Counted from the first letter of the stretch, positions 8,422 through 16,867 are shown. The stretch is DNA of 17,216 bases from Bryobacteraceae bacterium (GCA_014379815.1 JACMLA010000567.1:1-17216); one strand, 5' to 3'. Program-made: numbers and translations. The notes: generated by a model from the sequence alone, not told the origin.

Positions 8422-9798
8422 ATGAGCATGAACCGCAAGCTGCTGGCAGGGTTCTCACTGCTGACGCTTGTACCCTTGCTGATGACTCTTGTTGCCTGGC
8501 GGAACTCGTGGCATCTGGTAGTTGCGTCTCGCGATGTCGCGGAAACGAATGAGCTGGTCAAGCAGATGGAAAACTTCCTGTCCCGACTCAAGGACGTGGA
8601 AGTCGCAGAACGCGAATACGTTCTGACTGGCGATGAGGCCTCGGTGGCGCAGTTTGTAGACGCGAGAAGAGACATCGAGTCGCGGCTCGCGAAGCTCCCG
8701 GTGGTGCGGGCAGATGCGCATTGGCTAGAGCTGCTGCGCACGCTGGTCCCACAGAAATTCGACGAAATTCAGAAAACAATCGAGTTGCGACGTTCCGGTG
8801 ACCTCGCTGCGGCCTCCGAGATGGTGATGAGTCATCGTGCGGATCGCCCCATGGACGGGATCCGGCGTGTGGTGATGCGCATGATGGCGGAAGAGGACGA
8901 ATTACTGACCAAACGTTCTGCGGTGCAGAACGGAAGACTGGTCGACACCATGATCCTGTTCTCGATCGTGCTGGTGCTAAATGTGGCCTTAATCTGGTCA
9001 CTCTTCTACTTTGTGCGGCGAGAGTCCTCAGAAGTCCAGAGGATGAATGAGGAGCTGGAATCGCGGGTCGAAGAGCGTACTCTGCAGCTTCAGAAATCGA
9101 ATGAAGAACTGCAGAAATTTGCGTATGTGGCTTCACACGATTTGAAGGAACCGATGCGCATGATCTCCAGCTATGCGGCGCTCTTGCAGAGGCGATTTCA
9201 GGGGCAACTTGGGGGCGATGCGGATACGTGGATCGGGTTTATCAAAGATGGTGTTACGCGAATGAACGCGCTGATTACGGATCTGCTGGACTACTCGAGG
9301 GCGGGCGAGCTGACAGAGGATCAAAAGCAGATTGTGGATACCGAAGCGGTGCTTGCCACTGTACTTACCAACCTGGAAGTGACCATACGGGAAGCTGGTG
9401 CAACGGTAACCCACGATCCTTTGCCGAGGTTGCTCTACGAGCCGGTGCGACTGGGTCAGCTACTGCAAAACCTGATCGGAAACGCGCTCAAGTACCGGAG
9501 CGAGAGGCTGCCGATCGTGCATATCTCGGCTGCATCGCGAATGCTGGAAATCGAGTTCGCGGTCCAAGACAACGGGATCGGCATTCCACCGGAGTACCGC
9601 GAACAAATTTTTGGCATTTTCCAGAGACTCCACGGGAAAGATATTGAGGGCACGGGTATCGGCCTGGCAACGTGCAGGAAAATCGTGGAGGAACATGACG
9701 GTCGCATCTGGGTCGAGTCCGAACCGGGCGTCGGATCGACATTTCGATTCACGGTTCCTGCTTCGCAGAGCGCAGCGCACGTTGCCGCCGGCTCCTGA
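8422..9798 (+). CDS. CHASE3-domain membrane sensor histidine kinase
   Basis: This 458-residue kinase is anchored by two helices (about 7-26 and 174-198). The extracytoplasmic region between them has the helical CHASE3 pattern: AEREYVLTGDE near 62-72 and a C-terminal MRMMAEEDELLTKR at 152-165. A coiled-coil stretch rich in Glu (202-232) leads to HisKA with YVASHDLKEP (phospho-acceptor His239). The ATPase domain has LLQNLIGNALKY (347-358), DNGIG (383-387) and GTGIGLA (410-416). It ends after the ATPase domain with no receiver, so a separate response regulator is needed and none lies in the window. The kinase core resembles phytochrome-like kinases of the SHDLKEP class. CHASE3 ligands are generally unknown. 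Its place between pyrR and pyrB is unusual. An ATG six bases later (8428) is an alternative start. Confidence 0.92.
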   Translation: MSMNRKLLAGFSLLTLVPLLMTLVAWRNSWHLVVASRDVAETNELVKQMENFLSRLKDVEVAEREYVLTGDEASVAQFVDARRDIESRLAKLPVVRADAHWLELLRTLVPQKFDEIQKTIELRRSGDLAAASEMVMSHRADRPMDGIRRVVMRMMAEEDELLTKRSAVQNGRLVDTMILFSIVLVLNVALIWSLFYFVRRESSEVQRMNEELESRVEERTLQLQKSNEELQKFAYVASHDLKEPMRMISSYAALLQRRFQGQLGGDADTWIGFIKDGVTRMNALITDLLDYSRAGELTEDQKQIVDTEAVLATVLTNLEVTIREAGATVTHDPLPRLLYEPVRLGQLLQNLIGNALKYRSERLPIVHISAASRMLEIEFAVQDNGIGIPPEYREQIFGIFQRLHGKDIEGTGIGLATCRKIVEEHDGRIWVESEPGVGSTFRFTVPASQSAAHVAAGS

Positions 9799-9825
9799 TC
9801 CACTAAGATTAAACAAGTCCGTTTT

Positions 9826-10734
9826 ATGATCAAAGGCCTTTTAGGCATCGAAGAACTCTCGCGCGAGGAAATCGAAGCAGTTCTCGACCGGGCCCGAACT
9901 TTCCAGCCTCCTCCGAACGAACCATTTCAGCGCTTCAACGTATTGCGGGAGCGAAGCGTCGTGAACTTGTTTTTCGAGCCTTCCACGCGCACCCGTTTGA
10001 GTTTTGAGATCGCTGCGCGGCGACTGGGTGCGGAGGTGAGTTCCATTCAGGCCCAGGCCTCCAGCGTCTCCAAAGGCGAGTCGCTTGTAGACACGCTGAA
10101 TACGCTGGTGGCGATGCGTCCGGACGCGATCATCATGCGCCACGCTGCATCGGGAGCGCCGCATTTTCTCTCGCGGTACCTCAGGATTCCGATCATCAAT
10201 GCAGGCGACGGGACTCATGAGCATCCAACGCAGGCGCTGCTGGATGCACGAACCATTTTGGACCATCTTGGCCGACTCGATGGTCTGCGAGTCGCAATAA
10301 TCGGAGACATTGCACACAGCAGGGTCGCCAGATCGAACATTCATCTGCTGTCGAAATTCGGCGTCGATATTGTGCTTTGCGGTCCCGCGCCTCTTGTGCC
10401 TTCTGAGCTGGCACGCATCGCCCCGGGTGTCACGATTGAGTTTGAGATCGAGAAGGCCATTCAGGGAGCCGACGTGATCATGATGCTCCGTGTCCAGCTC
10501 GAGCGGCAGCATGAAACGCCGATGCCGGCTGGCGAATATTTTCGATTTTACGGTCTACGGCTGGACCACGTAACGCTCGCCAAACCAGGCGCGATTGTCA
10601 TGCATCCCGGGCCAATCAACCGGGGAAGAGAAATCTCTTCCGAAGTTGCTGACTCCCAGAGCTCGGTGATTTTGAATCAGGTGGAAAACGGTGTAGCCGT
10701 TCGCATGGCGGTGCTGGAGAAGATCCTCGGATGA
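9826..10734 (+). CDS. pyrB: Aspartate carbamoyltransferase catalytic subunit
   Basis: PyrB condenses carbamoyl phosphate with aspartate to carbamoyl-aspartate, the first committed step of pyrimidine synthesis. The 302 residues fit the family. Active-site signatures are [13 protein letters not shown] (49-61; the Ser-Thr-Arg-Thr phosphate site at 53-56), the Lys83 loop SSVSKGES, Arg105, [10 protein letters not shown] (132-141), HSRVARSN (164-171), MLRVQLER (220-227) and MHPGPINRG (259-267). No pyrI-like regulatory subunit follows; instead pyrC overlaps it by four bases (ATGA), as in class A or B ATCases that assemble with dihydroorotase or stand alone. The start has no clear Shine-Dalgarno sequence, and only 27 bases separate it from the kinase stop. 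Confidence 0.95.
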   Translation: MIKGLLGIEELSREEIEAVLDRARTFQPPPNEPFQRFNVLRERSVVNLFFEPSTRTRLSFEIAARRLGAEVSSIQAQASSVSKGESLVDTLNTLVAMRPDAIIMRHAASGAPHFLSRYLRIPIINAGDGTHEHPTQALLDARTILDHLGRLDGLRVAIIGDIAHSRVARSNIHLLSKFGVDIVLCGPAPLVPSELARIAPGVTIEFEIEKAIQGADVIMMLRVQLERQHETPMPAGEYFRFYGLRLDHVTLAKPGAIVMHPGPINRGREISSEVADSQSSVILNQVENGVAVRMAVLEKILG

Positions 10735-12014
10735 GCAGGCTGCTGGTGAAAAATGGCCGTGTCATCGACCCGGCGAATCACGTGGATGCGGTGCAGGACG
10801 TTTTGGTGGAGGACGGCCTGATTCGGGGAGTCGGCTCTGCGCTGGACGTCGGAGGTGCGGAGATCTTTGACGCTTCCGGACTGATCGTGGCCCCTGGTTT
10901 TATCGATATGCACGTGCACTTCCGGGAGCCCGGATTTGAACATGCGGAAACTATCGAAAGTGGTGCACGGGCGGCCGCCGCGGGCGGATTTACAGCGGTG
11001 TGTTGCATGCCCAATACGAAGCCGGTAAACGACAGCGCGTCCGTCACCAGCTACGTTGTAGAGCGTGCCCGGCGCGATGCGGTCGTTAAAGTATTCCCGA
11101 TCGGAGCAATTACTAAGGGCAGCCTTGGCGAGGAACTTGCCTCCATCGCTTCCATGAAGGCGGCCGGTGTCGTCGCGATATCAGACGACGGCAAGCCGGT
11201 GATGAATGCCCGTGTGATGCGGCGTGCGATGGAGACTGCGCGTGCACTGGATCTGCCGCTGATTAATCATTGCGAGGATCTGTTCTTAAGCGCGGGAGGC
11301 GACATGCACGAAGGTGTAACGTCGACCCGGCTCGGCCTTCGCGGGATTCCATCCGCTTCGGAAGACGTGATGGTAGCCCGAGACATCCTGCTGGCCGAAC
11401 TCACCGGAGCCCGATATCATGTCGCGCATTTGTCGACAAAACGCTCGTTGGCTATGGTGGCATTCGCGCGAAAACAAGGACTGCCAGTTACGTGCGAAGT
11501 GACACCCCACCACTTCGCCCTTTCTGATGAAGAGACCCGTCCGTATGATGCCAATTACAAGATGAAGCCACCCTTGCGTGGAGGCGACGACGTAACGGCG
11601 ATGCTCAACGGGATTGCAGATGGTACGGTGGATGCGCTGGCTACCGACCACGCCCCGCATGCGGGCGACGAGAAGATGCAGGAGTTTGAGAATTGCCCGT
11701 TCGGAATACTTGGACTGGAAACTGCCATTGGCCTGACATTGCAAAGGCTGGTGCACCTGGGAAAGATTTCGCTGCGACGCATGGTGGAGCTCTACACGAC
11801 AGGTCCCGCGCGTGTTCTCAGGCTGCCACTTGGGACGCTAGGTGCTGGAGCGGCCGCGGACATCACGATTCTTAGTGAGACCGCTGACTGGACTTACGAT
11901 GTGAATAAGTCCCCATCAAAGAGTCGCAACTCACCCTTTGACGGCATCCAGTTTCATGGCGGACCCGTCGCCACGATTGTGAACGGCGCCGTGATCTGGC
12001 GAAAGGACGTTTGA
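10731..12014 (+). CDS. pyrC: Dihydroorotase, class I
   Basis: This amidohydrolase interconverts carbamoyl-aspartate and dihydroorotate. At 427 residues it has the class I length. Metal ligands are visible at the positions expected for the Aquifex-type enzyme: H61-x-H63 in [10 protein letters not shown], Asp153 in ISDDGKP, His180 in INHCEDL, His233 in [10 protein letters not shown], and the catalytic Asp306 in ATDHAPH. Active-site residues are therefore intact, so this is a working enzyme and not the inactive pyrC-like partner (PyrC') found with some ATCases. Type I enzymes may associate with PyrB into a dodecamer, and the ATGA overlap with pyrB fits stoichiometric synthesis. The stop is one base before the next start. 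Confidence 0.95.
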   Translation: MSRLLVKNGRVIDPANHVDAVQDVLVEDGLIRGVGSALDVGGAEIFDASGLIVAPGFIDMHVHFREPGFEHAETIESGARAAAAGGFTAVCCMPNTKPVNDSASVTSYVVERARRDAVVKVFPIGAITKGSLGEELASIASMKAAGVVAISDDGKPVMNARVMRRAMETARALDLPLINHCEDLFLSAGGDMHEGVTSTRLGLRGIPSASEDVMVARDILLAELTGARYHVAHLSTKRSLAMVAFARKQGLPVTCEVTPHHFALSDEETRPYDANYKMKPPLRGGDDVTAMLNGIADGTVDALATDHAPHAGDEKMQEFENCPFGILGLETAIGLTLQRLVHLGKISLRRMVELYTTGPARVLRLPLGTLGAGAAADITILSETADWTYDVNKSPSKSRNSPFDGIQFHGGPVATIVNGAVIWRKDV

Positions 12015-12015
12015 A

Positions 12016-14784
12016 GTGTCTACAAGAGAAATACCGTCTGGTCGTCGGGACCGCGGTCGTCCCGGCTTAATCCTGCTAGTCTTTGTGCTGCTTGCACTGG
12101 TGTTCGGAGCGCGGTCGCTTGCCGGGCTGGTAATTGAGTATCAGTGGTGGAAAGAGCTCGGTCAGCTAAGCACATGGCAAAACATGCTGCTGTACAGCGC
12201 GCTTCCTGTAGCGCTGGCAACGCTGGTGACGTTTGTAGTGCTTTGGATAGTCCATGCCCGCGGAATGCGGTTTGGCGGAAGGCGTCAGTCGGATCACCCG
12301 GCCTACGCGCGCGGCGCGACGGTTGCGCTGCTTTTGTTGTCGTGGATCATTGCACGTAGCGCTCTGGATTCCTGGACAATCGTTCGCTACTACGGATCGC
12401 AGAGGGCTGGCGTCGCAGCCGATGCATGGCGAGATCCAATTTTCAGCCAGACGCTTTCATTCTATTTGTTTGAATTGCCTTTCTATCAGCAGATGCTGGG
12501 TTTGCTGCTGGCCATCGGAATCGTTTCTGTGGTGCTGTACTACCTGACAGCACGGATCTGGCAGCTGGTAGAACAGCTTCCAAATCTCCGGCGGGACGGC
12601 CAGGGCTTCGCTCTGGACTTGTTGCTACCGGGTGGCTTCGAGTCCGCTACAGTGCGAGGACTGCTGGCGTTTGTGCTCACAATCATGGCTGTCCGGGCGT
12701 GGCTCGGACGGTATGAATTCCTGCAAAGCGAACATGCATTTCTGGTAGGTGTCGACTACCTCGACAACTTCATTGGAATTCCGCTTCAGTGGGTACTGGT
12801 AGTTGCGCTGCTGGCGGCGGCCGTGTTTGTGGTCCTGGGTCGATTCCGGCTGGCTGTGATTCCGGTGGCGCTCGTAGTGATCCGGGGATTCATCCCGCCG
12901 ATTGTCTCCGCCGTCTATGTCAAGCCCAACGAAATATCGTTACAGAAGCCGTATATCACGCACCACATTGACGCGACCCGGTCCGCCTACGGGCTCTCTT
13001 CGCAGGTGAAAGAAATGCCCTATGCGGCGAAGCTGGAAGCGCCGCTGGACCCGGAAAACAACCGGCCTTTGTTGGACAACGTTCGTCTCTGGGACTGGCG
13101 GGCATTCCACGACACCGTAACTCAGTTGCAAGCTCTGCGGCAGTACTACGTCTTTCAGGACACCGATGTCGACCGGTACATGATCGATGGCAAGCTGCGG
13201 CAGGTGATGCTGGCACCGCGTGAACTGGATATCCGCCAGTTGCCAGACGCCCGGGCGAACTGGATCAACGGCCACTTCATCTATACACATGGCTACGGTC
13301 TAGTAATGGCGGAGGCGAACCAGATCACTCCCAACGGACAGCCGGTGTTCTTCATCCAGGACGCTCCGACACGGGTCGAATCGAAGAGCCTGCAACTAAC
13401 ACGGCCGGAGCTCTACTACGGCGAGATTACGCATGAGCCCGTATTCGTAAGGACTCAGCAGCCGGAGTTCAACTATCCCTCGGGCAACGGTAACGTCCAG
13501 ACGAAGTACGAAGGTACCGGCGGGATTCCGATCACCGGATTTGGAATGCGTTTGGCAGCGGCTCTGGCAGAGGGCGACACTAAAGTTTTGTTGACCGGAT
13601 ACCTGACCAGTGAAACCCGGATGATGATCCGCAGGAACGTGCGGGAGCGCGTCTCCGCACTGGCAAGTTTTGTGAGCTGGGATCCGGATCCCTACCTGGT
13701 ACTGACAGACGCGGGGCGCCTGGTTTGGGCTTTGGATGGCTACACAACCTCCTCCGATCATCCGTACTCGCGGCGAGTCGATGTGTCCGGGATTGGACGT
13801 CTGAACTACATCCGGAATTCAGTGAAGGCAACTGTGGACGCGTATGACGGGGATGTCCGCATGTACGTCTTTGACGATAAGGACCCGGTGCTTCGGGTAT
13901 TCCGCGCAATGTTTCCCGCACTCTTCAAAGATTCAGCGGAAATGCCGGCTGATATCCGGAGGCATACCCGATACCCGGAGTTAATGTTCCGAACACAAGC
14001 CGAGATTTACCGGACGTTTCATATGAGTGATCCTGAAGCGTTCTACAACCGCGAAGACTTGTGGGACATTGCAAAGAATGTCTACTCGCAGAATAACCAG
14101 TCGGTGGGAGTGGAGCCAACTTTTGTCGTGGCTACGCTTCCGGGGGAGAAAGAACCCGAATTCCTGCTGATCCAGCCATTCACGCCACGCAGCAAGGACA
14201 ATCTGATCGGCCTCATGGTGGCACGGAGTGACGGCGAACATCTGGGGGAGATAGTAGTTCTCCAGCTATCCAAACAGAGTTTGATTTACGGACCACTTCA
14301 GGTAGAAGCCCGCATCGATTCAGACGCAAACATCTCGAAGGACCTGACTTTGTGGAACCAGCAAGGCTCGCAAGTTTTGCGGGGACAGATGCTCGTTCTG
14401 CCGGTTAATGAGACCTTTTTGTACGTCGAGCCCATTTACATTCAGTCGGCTCAGGCCAAAATGCCTCAGTTGAAGAAAGTCGCGCTGGCAATGGGCAACA
14501 CACTGGTGTACCGGGACACGTACCAGCAGGCGCTGGCGGAGTTGATCAGTCTGCAGTCGGGAAGCGGAGGTGCCGCAGTACCAGGCGCTGGCACAACTCC
14601 GCAGGACGCGACGATGCCTGCGGGTACGCAGCCGACTCCAAGCGCAGCTGGGTTGACCTCCGGCGCACCAGCTATTAGTGAAATCCGCGACCGCCTGCGA
14701 AAGTACCGTGATCTGGCATCCCAAGGCAAATGGGCAGAAGCGGGTCGCGAACTGGAAGCGGTAGAACGGCTGGTTGGTCGTTAA
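12016..14784 (+). CDS. UPF0182 family large membrane protein
   Basis: This 922-residue protein starts at GTG 12016 with AAAGGA at 12002-12007, eight bases upstream and inside the end of pyrC. It has about seven membrane helices in the first third (roughly 17-39, 58-79, 101-119, 158-178, 213-230, 255-276, 280-300), then a soluble region of about 520 residues that probably faces outward. That region includes INGHFIYTHGYG near 414-425, a UPF0182-type motif. A Gly/Ala/Pro/Thr-rich linker (about 845-890) leads to a short charged helical tail. The length and layout match UPF0182 (COG1615), whose function is unknown. Placement one base after pyrC suggests transcriptional coupling with the pyr genes, although a functional link is not implied. 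Confidence 0.88.
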   Translation: MSTREIPSGRRDRGRPGLILLVFVLLALVFGARSLAGLVIEYQWWKELGQLSTWQNMLLYSALPVALATLVTFVVLWIVHARGMRFGGRRQSDHPAYARGATVALLLLSWIIARSALDSWTIVRYYGSQRAGVAADAWRDPIFSQTLSFYLFELPFYQQMLGLLLAIGIVSVVLYYLTARIWQLVEQLPNLRRDGQGFALDLLLPGGFESATVRGLLAFVLTIMAVRAWLGRYEFLQSEHAFLVGVDYLDNFIGIPLQWVLVVALLAAAVFVVLGRFRLAVIPVALVVIRGFIPPIVSAVYVKPNEISLQKPYITHHIDATRSAYGLSSQVKEMPYAAKLEAPLDPENNRPLLDNVRLWDWRAFHDTVTQLQALRQYYVFQDTDVDRYMIDGKLRQVMLAPRELDIRQLPDARANWINGHFIYTHGYGLVMAEANQITPNGQPVFFIQDAPTRVESKSLQLTRPELYYGEITHEPVFVRTQQPEFNYPSGNGNVQTKYEGTGGIPITGFGMRLAAALAEGDTKVLLTGYLTSETRMMIRRNVRERVSALASFVSWDPDPYLVLTDAGRLVWALDGYTTSSDHPYSRRVDVSGIGRLNYIRNSVKATVDAYDGDVRMYVFDDKDPVLRVFRAMFPALFKDSAEMPADIRRHTRYPELMFRTQAEIYRTFHMSDPEAFYNREDLWDIAKNVYSQNNQSVGVEPTFVVATLPGEKEPEFLLIQPFTPRSKDNLIGLMVARSDGEHLGEIVVLQLSKQSLIYGPLQVEARIDSDANISKDLTLWNQQGSQVLRGQMLVLPVNETFLYVEPIYIQSAQAKMPQLKKVALAMGNTLVYRDTYQQALAELISLQSGSGGAAVPGAGTTPQDATMPAGTQPTPSAAGLTSGAPAISEIRDRLRKYRDLASQGKWAEAGRELEAVERLVGR

Positions 14785-14790
14785 GCGGAA

Positions 14791-14812
14791 GCTTTAGACC
14801 GATGGTCTAAGC
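14791..14812. terminator. Hairpin between convergent genes, possible bidirectional terminator
   Basis: The left arm GCTTTAGACC and right arm GGTCTAAGC around a GAT loop pair over nine bases with one bulged T. The hairpin follows the UPF0182 stop by a few bases and contains the stop codon of the minus-strand dehydrogenase. No long T-run follows on either side, so it is a weak intrinsic terminator at best. Confidence 0.4.
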
Positions 14813-15835
14813 GGGCACTTCGTTATTGCGCAGGGCCGCCTTTTCGGTCAACGTCGTGATCGGATTCCGCGACGCGCTGGATTCGCTCTCAGCGCCTTTG
14901 CGGCTTTGTTCTCCGATGCCACCCGGGCCGGGTAGGAAACGCCCCGCGATGGACAGCACCTCCGAGGAAAGCTCCGGCAGTAAGTGATCGAAGAGAACGC
15001 CAAACTTCGCAACGACGCCGATGATTCGCTCCGCTTCGCCACTCCTGGTTGCCTGAAGAATTTCACTCGCCGCGTGTTCTGCGCTAACCGAAAGTCCGGG
15101 AATGGAATCGGCAATCTTGAACCACGCATACTCTTTTTCGTTTTGCCCTTTAAAGTCGGCATGCCGTGGGCTTCCGGTGCGCATCAGCCCAGGGCAGATC
15201 GTAGTGACGACTACTCCGTCTTTAGCAAGTTCCGCACGAATCGCCCGGGACCACCCGACGAGCGCGAACTTACTCGCGCAGTAAGGAGTCAGGTGCGGTA
15301 CTCCAAGCTTGCCACCAATGGAAGTGATGTTCACTATGCGTCCGGATCGTCGCGCCTGCATGTGCGGTACCGCGTGAAACGCAAGATTTACGGCAGACCA
15401 GAAGTTCGACTCCATGGCAAATCTGTAGTCCTCCATGGTGATGTGTTCGATGGGACCAACGCCAATGATTCCTGCATTATTGACGAGCACATCAATGCAC
15501 CCGTAGTGATCCAGAACCCGGGTGACAACCCGACGCGCGTCATCTTCTACTGTCAGATCCGCGGGAATGGCGAGTACGCTCGCACCGTATTGCGTAAGCT
15601 CACGATGAGCGACTCCAAGCTCTTCTTCGTCCCGGGCGCAAATCGCAAGTTTCGCTCCCTCATCAGCAAACTGGCGCGCGAGCACGAGGCCGAGGCCCCG
15701 GGATCCACCGGTAATCAGGACGATGCGGTTGCGTAGGTCAATCTTGCGATTCCGGCGTAATGCGTTTCGTGCGAGCAGGACGGCGCCTCCGGCTGCTACT
15801 GCAATTGCAATACTGGCGGGGCTGTTACGTTTCAT
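14807..15835 (-). CDS. Membrane-anchored short-chain dehydrogenase/reductase
   Basis: This is a classical SDR of 342 residues from the ATG at 15835; an ATG 15 codons upstream (15880) is possible, but the chosen start gives a basic MKRN followed at once by a hydrophobic anchor (about 6-22) and an Arg-rich stop-transfer. The Rossmann domain has TGGSRGLG (42-49), Asp93 in ADLT, NNAG (119-122), the catalytic Ser172 in NITSIGG, and Tyr185 with Lys189 (YCASK). The CPG segment following the active site is usual. The C-terminal region (about 285-342) is longer than in minimal SDRs and contains a Gly/Pro-rich turn LPGPGG. The substrate is unknown. It is convergent with the UPF0182 gene and divergent from a DJ-1-family gene. 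Confidence 0.92.
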   Translation of the reverse strand: MKRNSPASIAIAVAAGGAVLLARNALRRNRKIDLRNRIVLITGGSRGLGLVLARQFADEGAKLAICARDEEELGVAHRELTQYGASVLAIPADLTVEDDARRVVTRVLDHYGCIDVLVNNAGIIGVGPIEHITMEDYRFAMESNFWSAVNLAFHAVPHMQARRSGRIVNITSIGGKLGVPHLTPYCASKFALVGWSRAIRAELAKDGVVVTTICPGLMRTGSPRHADFKGQNEKEYAWFKIADSIPGLSVSAEHAASEILQATRSGEAERIIGVVAKFGVLFDHLLPELSSEVLSIAGRFLPGPGGIGEQSRKGAESESSASRNPITTLTEKAALRNNEVPA

Positions 15836-15878
15836 ATCTTCTGTTTGACCCTTTCGTGTTGCGCAGGTTTCCCGGAGC

Positions 15879-15906
15879 ATGACTCTCGCGGTGACGCGGC
15901 TACACT
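15879..15906 (+). promoter_or_regulatory. Candidate promoter for the DJ-1/PfpI gene, possibly leaderless
   Basis: ATGACT (15879-15884) and TACACT (15901-15906) are separated by 16 bases, four or five matches each to sigma-70 boxes. The -10 box ends only six bases before the ATG at 15913, which would put the transcript start at or next to the start codon. There is also no clear ribosome binding site. Weak evidence. Confidence 0.3.
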
Positions 15907-15912
15907 GTGGGC

Positions 15913-16452
15913 ATGGAACTGAAAGGCAAACGGATTGCGATCATCGTGGATAACGTGTATCAGGAAATGGAGGTTTGGTACCCGCTATACCGGCTGAAGG
16001 AAGCCGGGGCCGAAGTCGTCACTGTTGGTGCAATTGCCGGCCACACCTATTCAAGTAAGCTGGGCTATCCCTGTATAGCAGACAAAGCCTACGACGAGGT
16101 CAAAGGCGCTGAGTTCGATGGCGTGATCGTTCCAGGTGGTTTCGCTCCGGACCATATCCGCAGGCATCCCCGGGCAATCGAGTTTGTGAAGGAAGTGGAT
16201 CAGGCCAGTAAGCTGGTGGCCGCAATTTGCCACGGACCGTGGGTACTATGCTCTACGGGGTCTTTGAAAGGTAAGCGGACGACGTGCTTTTTTTCTATAA
16301 AGGACGACGTAGTGAACGCCGGCGGAATTTACGAGGATTCGGAAGTCGTAGTGGACGGTAGTCTGGTAACGTCGCGAAAACCAGAAGATCTGCCCGCCTT
16401 CCTGAAATCGTGTATTGAAGTCCTAACCCGTTCCACTGCCGCACACGCCTGA
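15913..16452 (+). CDS. DJ-1/PfpI family protein
   Basis: DJ-1/PfpI superfamily protein of 179 residues starting at ATG 15913 (a GTG two codons earlier is an alternative). The fold is a single alpha/beta domain. Visible signatures are the nucleophile elbow AAICHGPWVL with Cys106 and His107, the N-terminal EMEVWYPLYRLKEAG with Glu20 aligned to the Glu that contacts the Cys in DJ-1, and PGGFAPD with Asp80 where PfpI has its third triad acid. The KDDVVNAGG and DGSLVTSRKPEDL segments are shared with PfpI/YhbO-like members. Family members act as stress proteins, proteases or reported glyoxal-adduct deglycases, so activity cannot be fixed from sequence. It is cytoplasmic, with no signal peptide, and may be co-transcribed with the next small gene. 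Confidence 0.88.
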   Translation: MELKGKRIAIIVDNVYQEMEVWYPLYRLKEAGAEVVTVGAIAGHTYSSKLGYPCIADKAYDEVKGAEFDGVIVPGGFAPDHIRRHPRAIEFVKEVDQASKLVAAICHGPWVLCSTGSLKGKRTTCFFSIKDDVVNAGGIYEDSEVVVDGSLVTSRKPEDLPAFLKSCIEVLTRSTAAHA

Positions 16453-16501
16453 TTGTGATACCTTCAGCACCGCGCCGAGTCTACCCGTGGAGGACTTTAC
16501 T

Positions 16502-16750
16502 GTGGCAGCCCAGCCGGACAACTCGACACGCATTCCGATGCAGATCCATACAGAGCTAAGGATCAAAAAGACAGGTGAGATCTCGGTCAGCAACCCTTCT
16601 ATCGGGCTTGGTCCGAATGATCTCGCGGCCAGCGCCGTGATCAGCTACCGCTTTGAACCAGGGACCGGAGAGCATGTGATCCGGCTGGAAGAACCGATGT
16701 CGCATGACCGGTTTGAGGACGACTTTGTGCGCGAATCGGAAAAGCTGTAG
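16502..16750 (+). CDS. Small protein of unknown function
   Basis: This is an 82-residue protein begun at GTG 16502. The start was chosen because TGGAGGA (16488-16494) lies seven or eight bases before it; the GTG at 16487 lies within the ribosome binding site and has none of its own. It has no signal peptide or membrane helix. The sequence is acidic at the C-terminus and contains short beta-like segments (MQIHTELRIKKTG, AVISYRFEPG) and an NPSIGLGPNDLA turn. No family is recognised. It lies 49 bases after the DJ-1/PfpI gene on the same strand, so co-transcription is likely. Confidence 0.6.
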   Translation: MAAQPDNSTRIPMQIHTELRIKKTGEISVSNPSIGLGPNDLAASAVISYRFEPGTGEHVIRLEEPMSHDRFEDDFVRESEKL

Positions 16751-16761
16751 CTTCCTCAAGT

Positions 16762-16780
16762 GAATCGCAGCGTACGATTC
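16762..16780. repeat. Short perfect inverted repeat before ffh
   Basis: GAATCG (16762-16767) and CGATTC (16775-16780) pair over six bases around a seven-base loop. It follows the stop of the small upstream gene by twelve bases and its right arm overlaps the candidate -35 of the ffh promoter. It could be an operator or a weak terminator; no T-run follows. Confidence 0.35.
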
Positions 16781-16807
16781 GACCCGGAAGTTTAACTTGT
16801 TTATAAT
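16779..16807 (+). promoter_or_regulatory. Sigma-70-type promoter for ffh
   Basis: TATAAT at 16802-16807 matches the -10 consensus perfectly. TCGACC at 16779-16784 gives four -35 matches with a 17-base spacer. The start of transcription would be near 16814, giving a leader of roughly 55 bases to the ffh ATG at 16868. The spacer contains an odd-centred palindrome AAGTTTAACTT (16788-16798), a possible operator. Confidence 0.6.
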
Positions 16808-16867
16808 AGTGAGAACTGCCACCCAGCTTCCTGTGTTGCAGTAGATCCCGATAAGTCCTCAGTAGCA

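Noticed and set aside
9782..9809. TTGCCG-N16-TAAGAT before pyrB as a promoter
   Set aside because: Only four of six matches in each box, within the end of the kinase gene; too weak to annotate.
9841..10512. 223-codon open frame on the - strand
   Set aside because: It is antisense to pyrB, whose active-site motifs are all intact.
13679..13692. Perfect 14-base palindrome GGGATCCGGATCCC
   Set aside because: It lies within the UPF0182 coding sequence and encodes WDPDP; no regulatory context, probably coincidence of codon use.
14984..15736. 250-codon open frame on the + strand
   Set aside because: It lies opposite the intact short-chain dehydrogenase, and its translation shows no domain or ribosome binding site.
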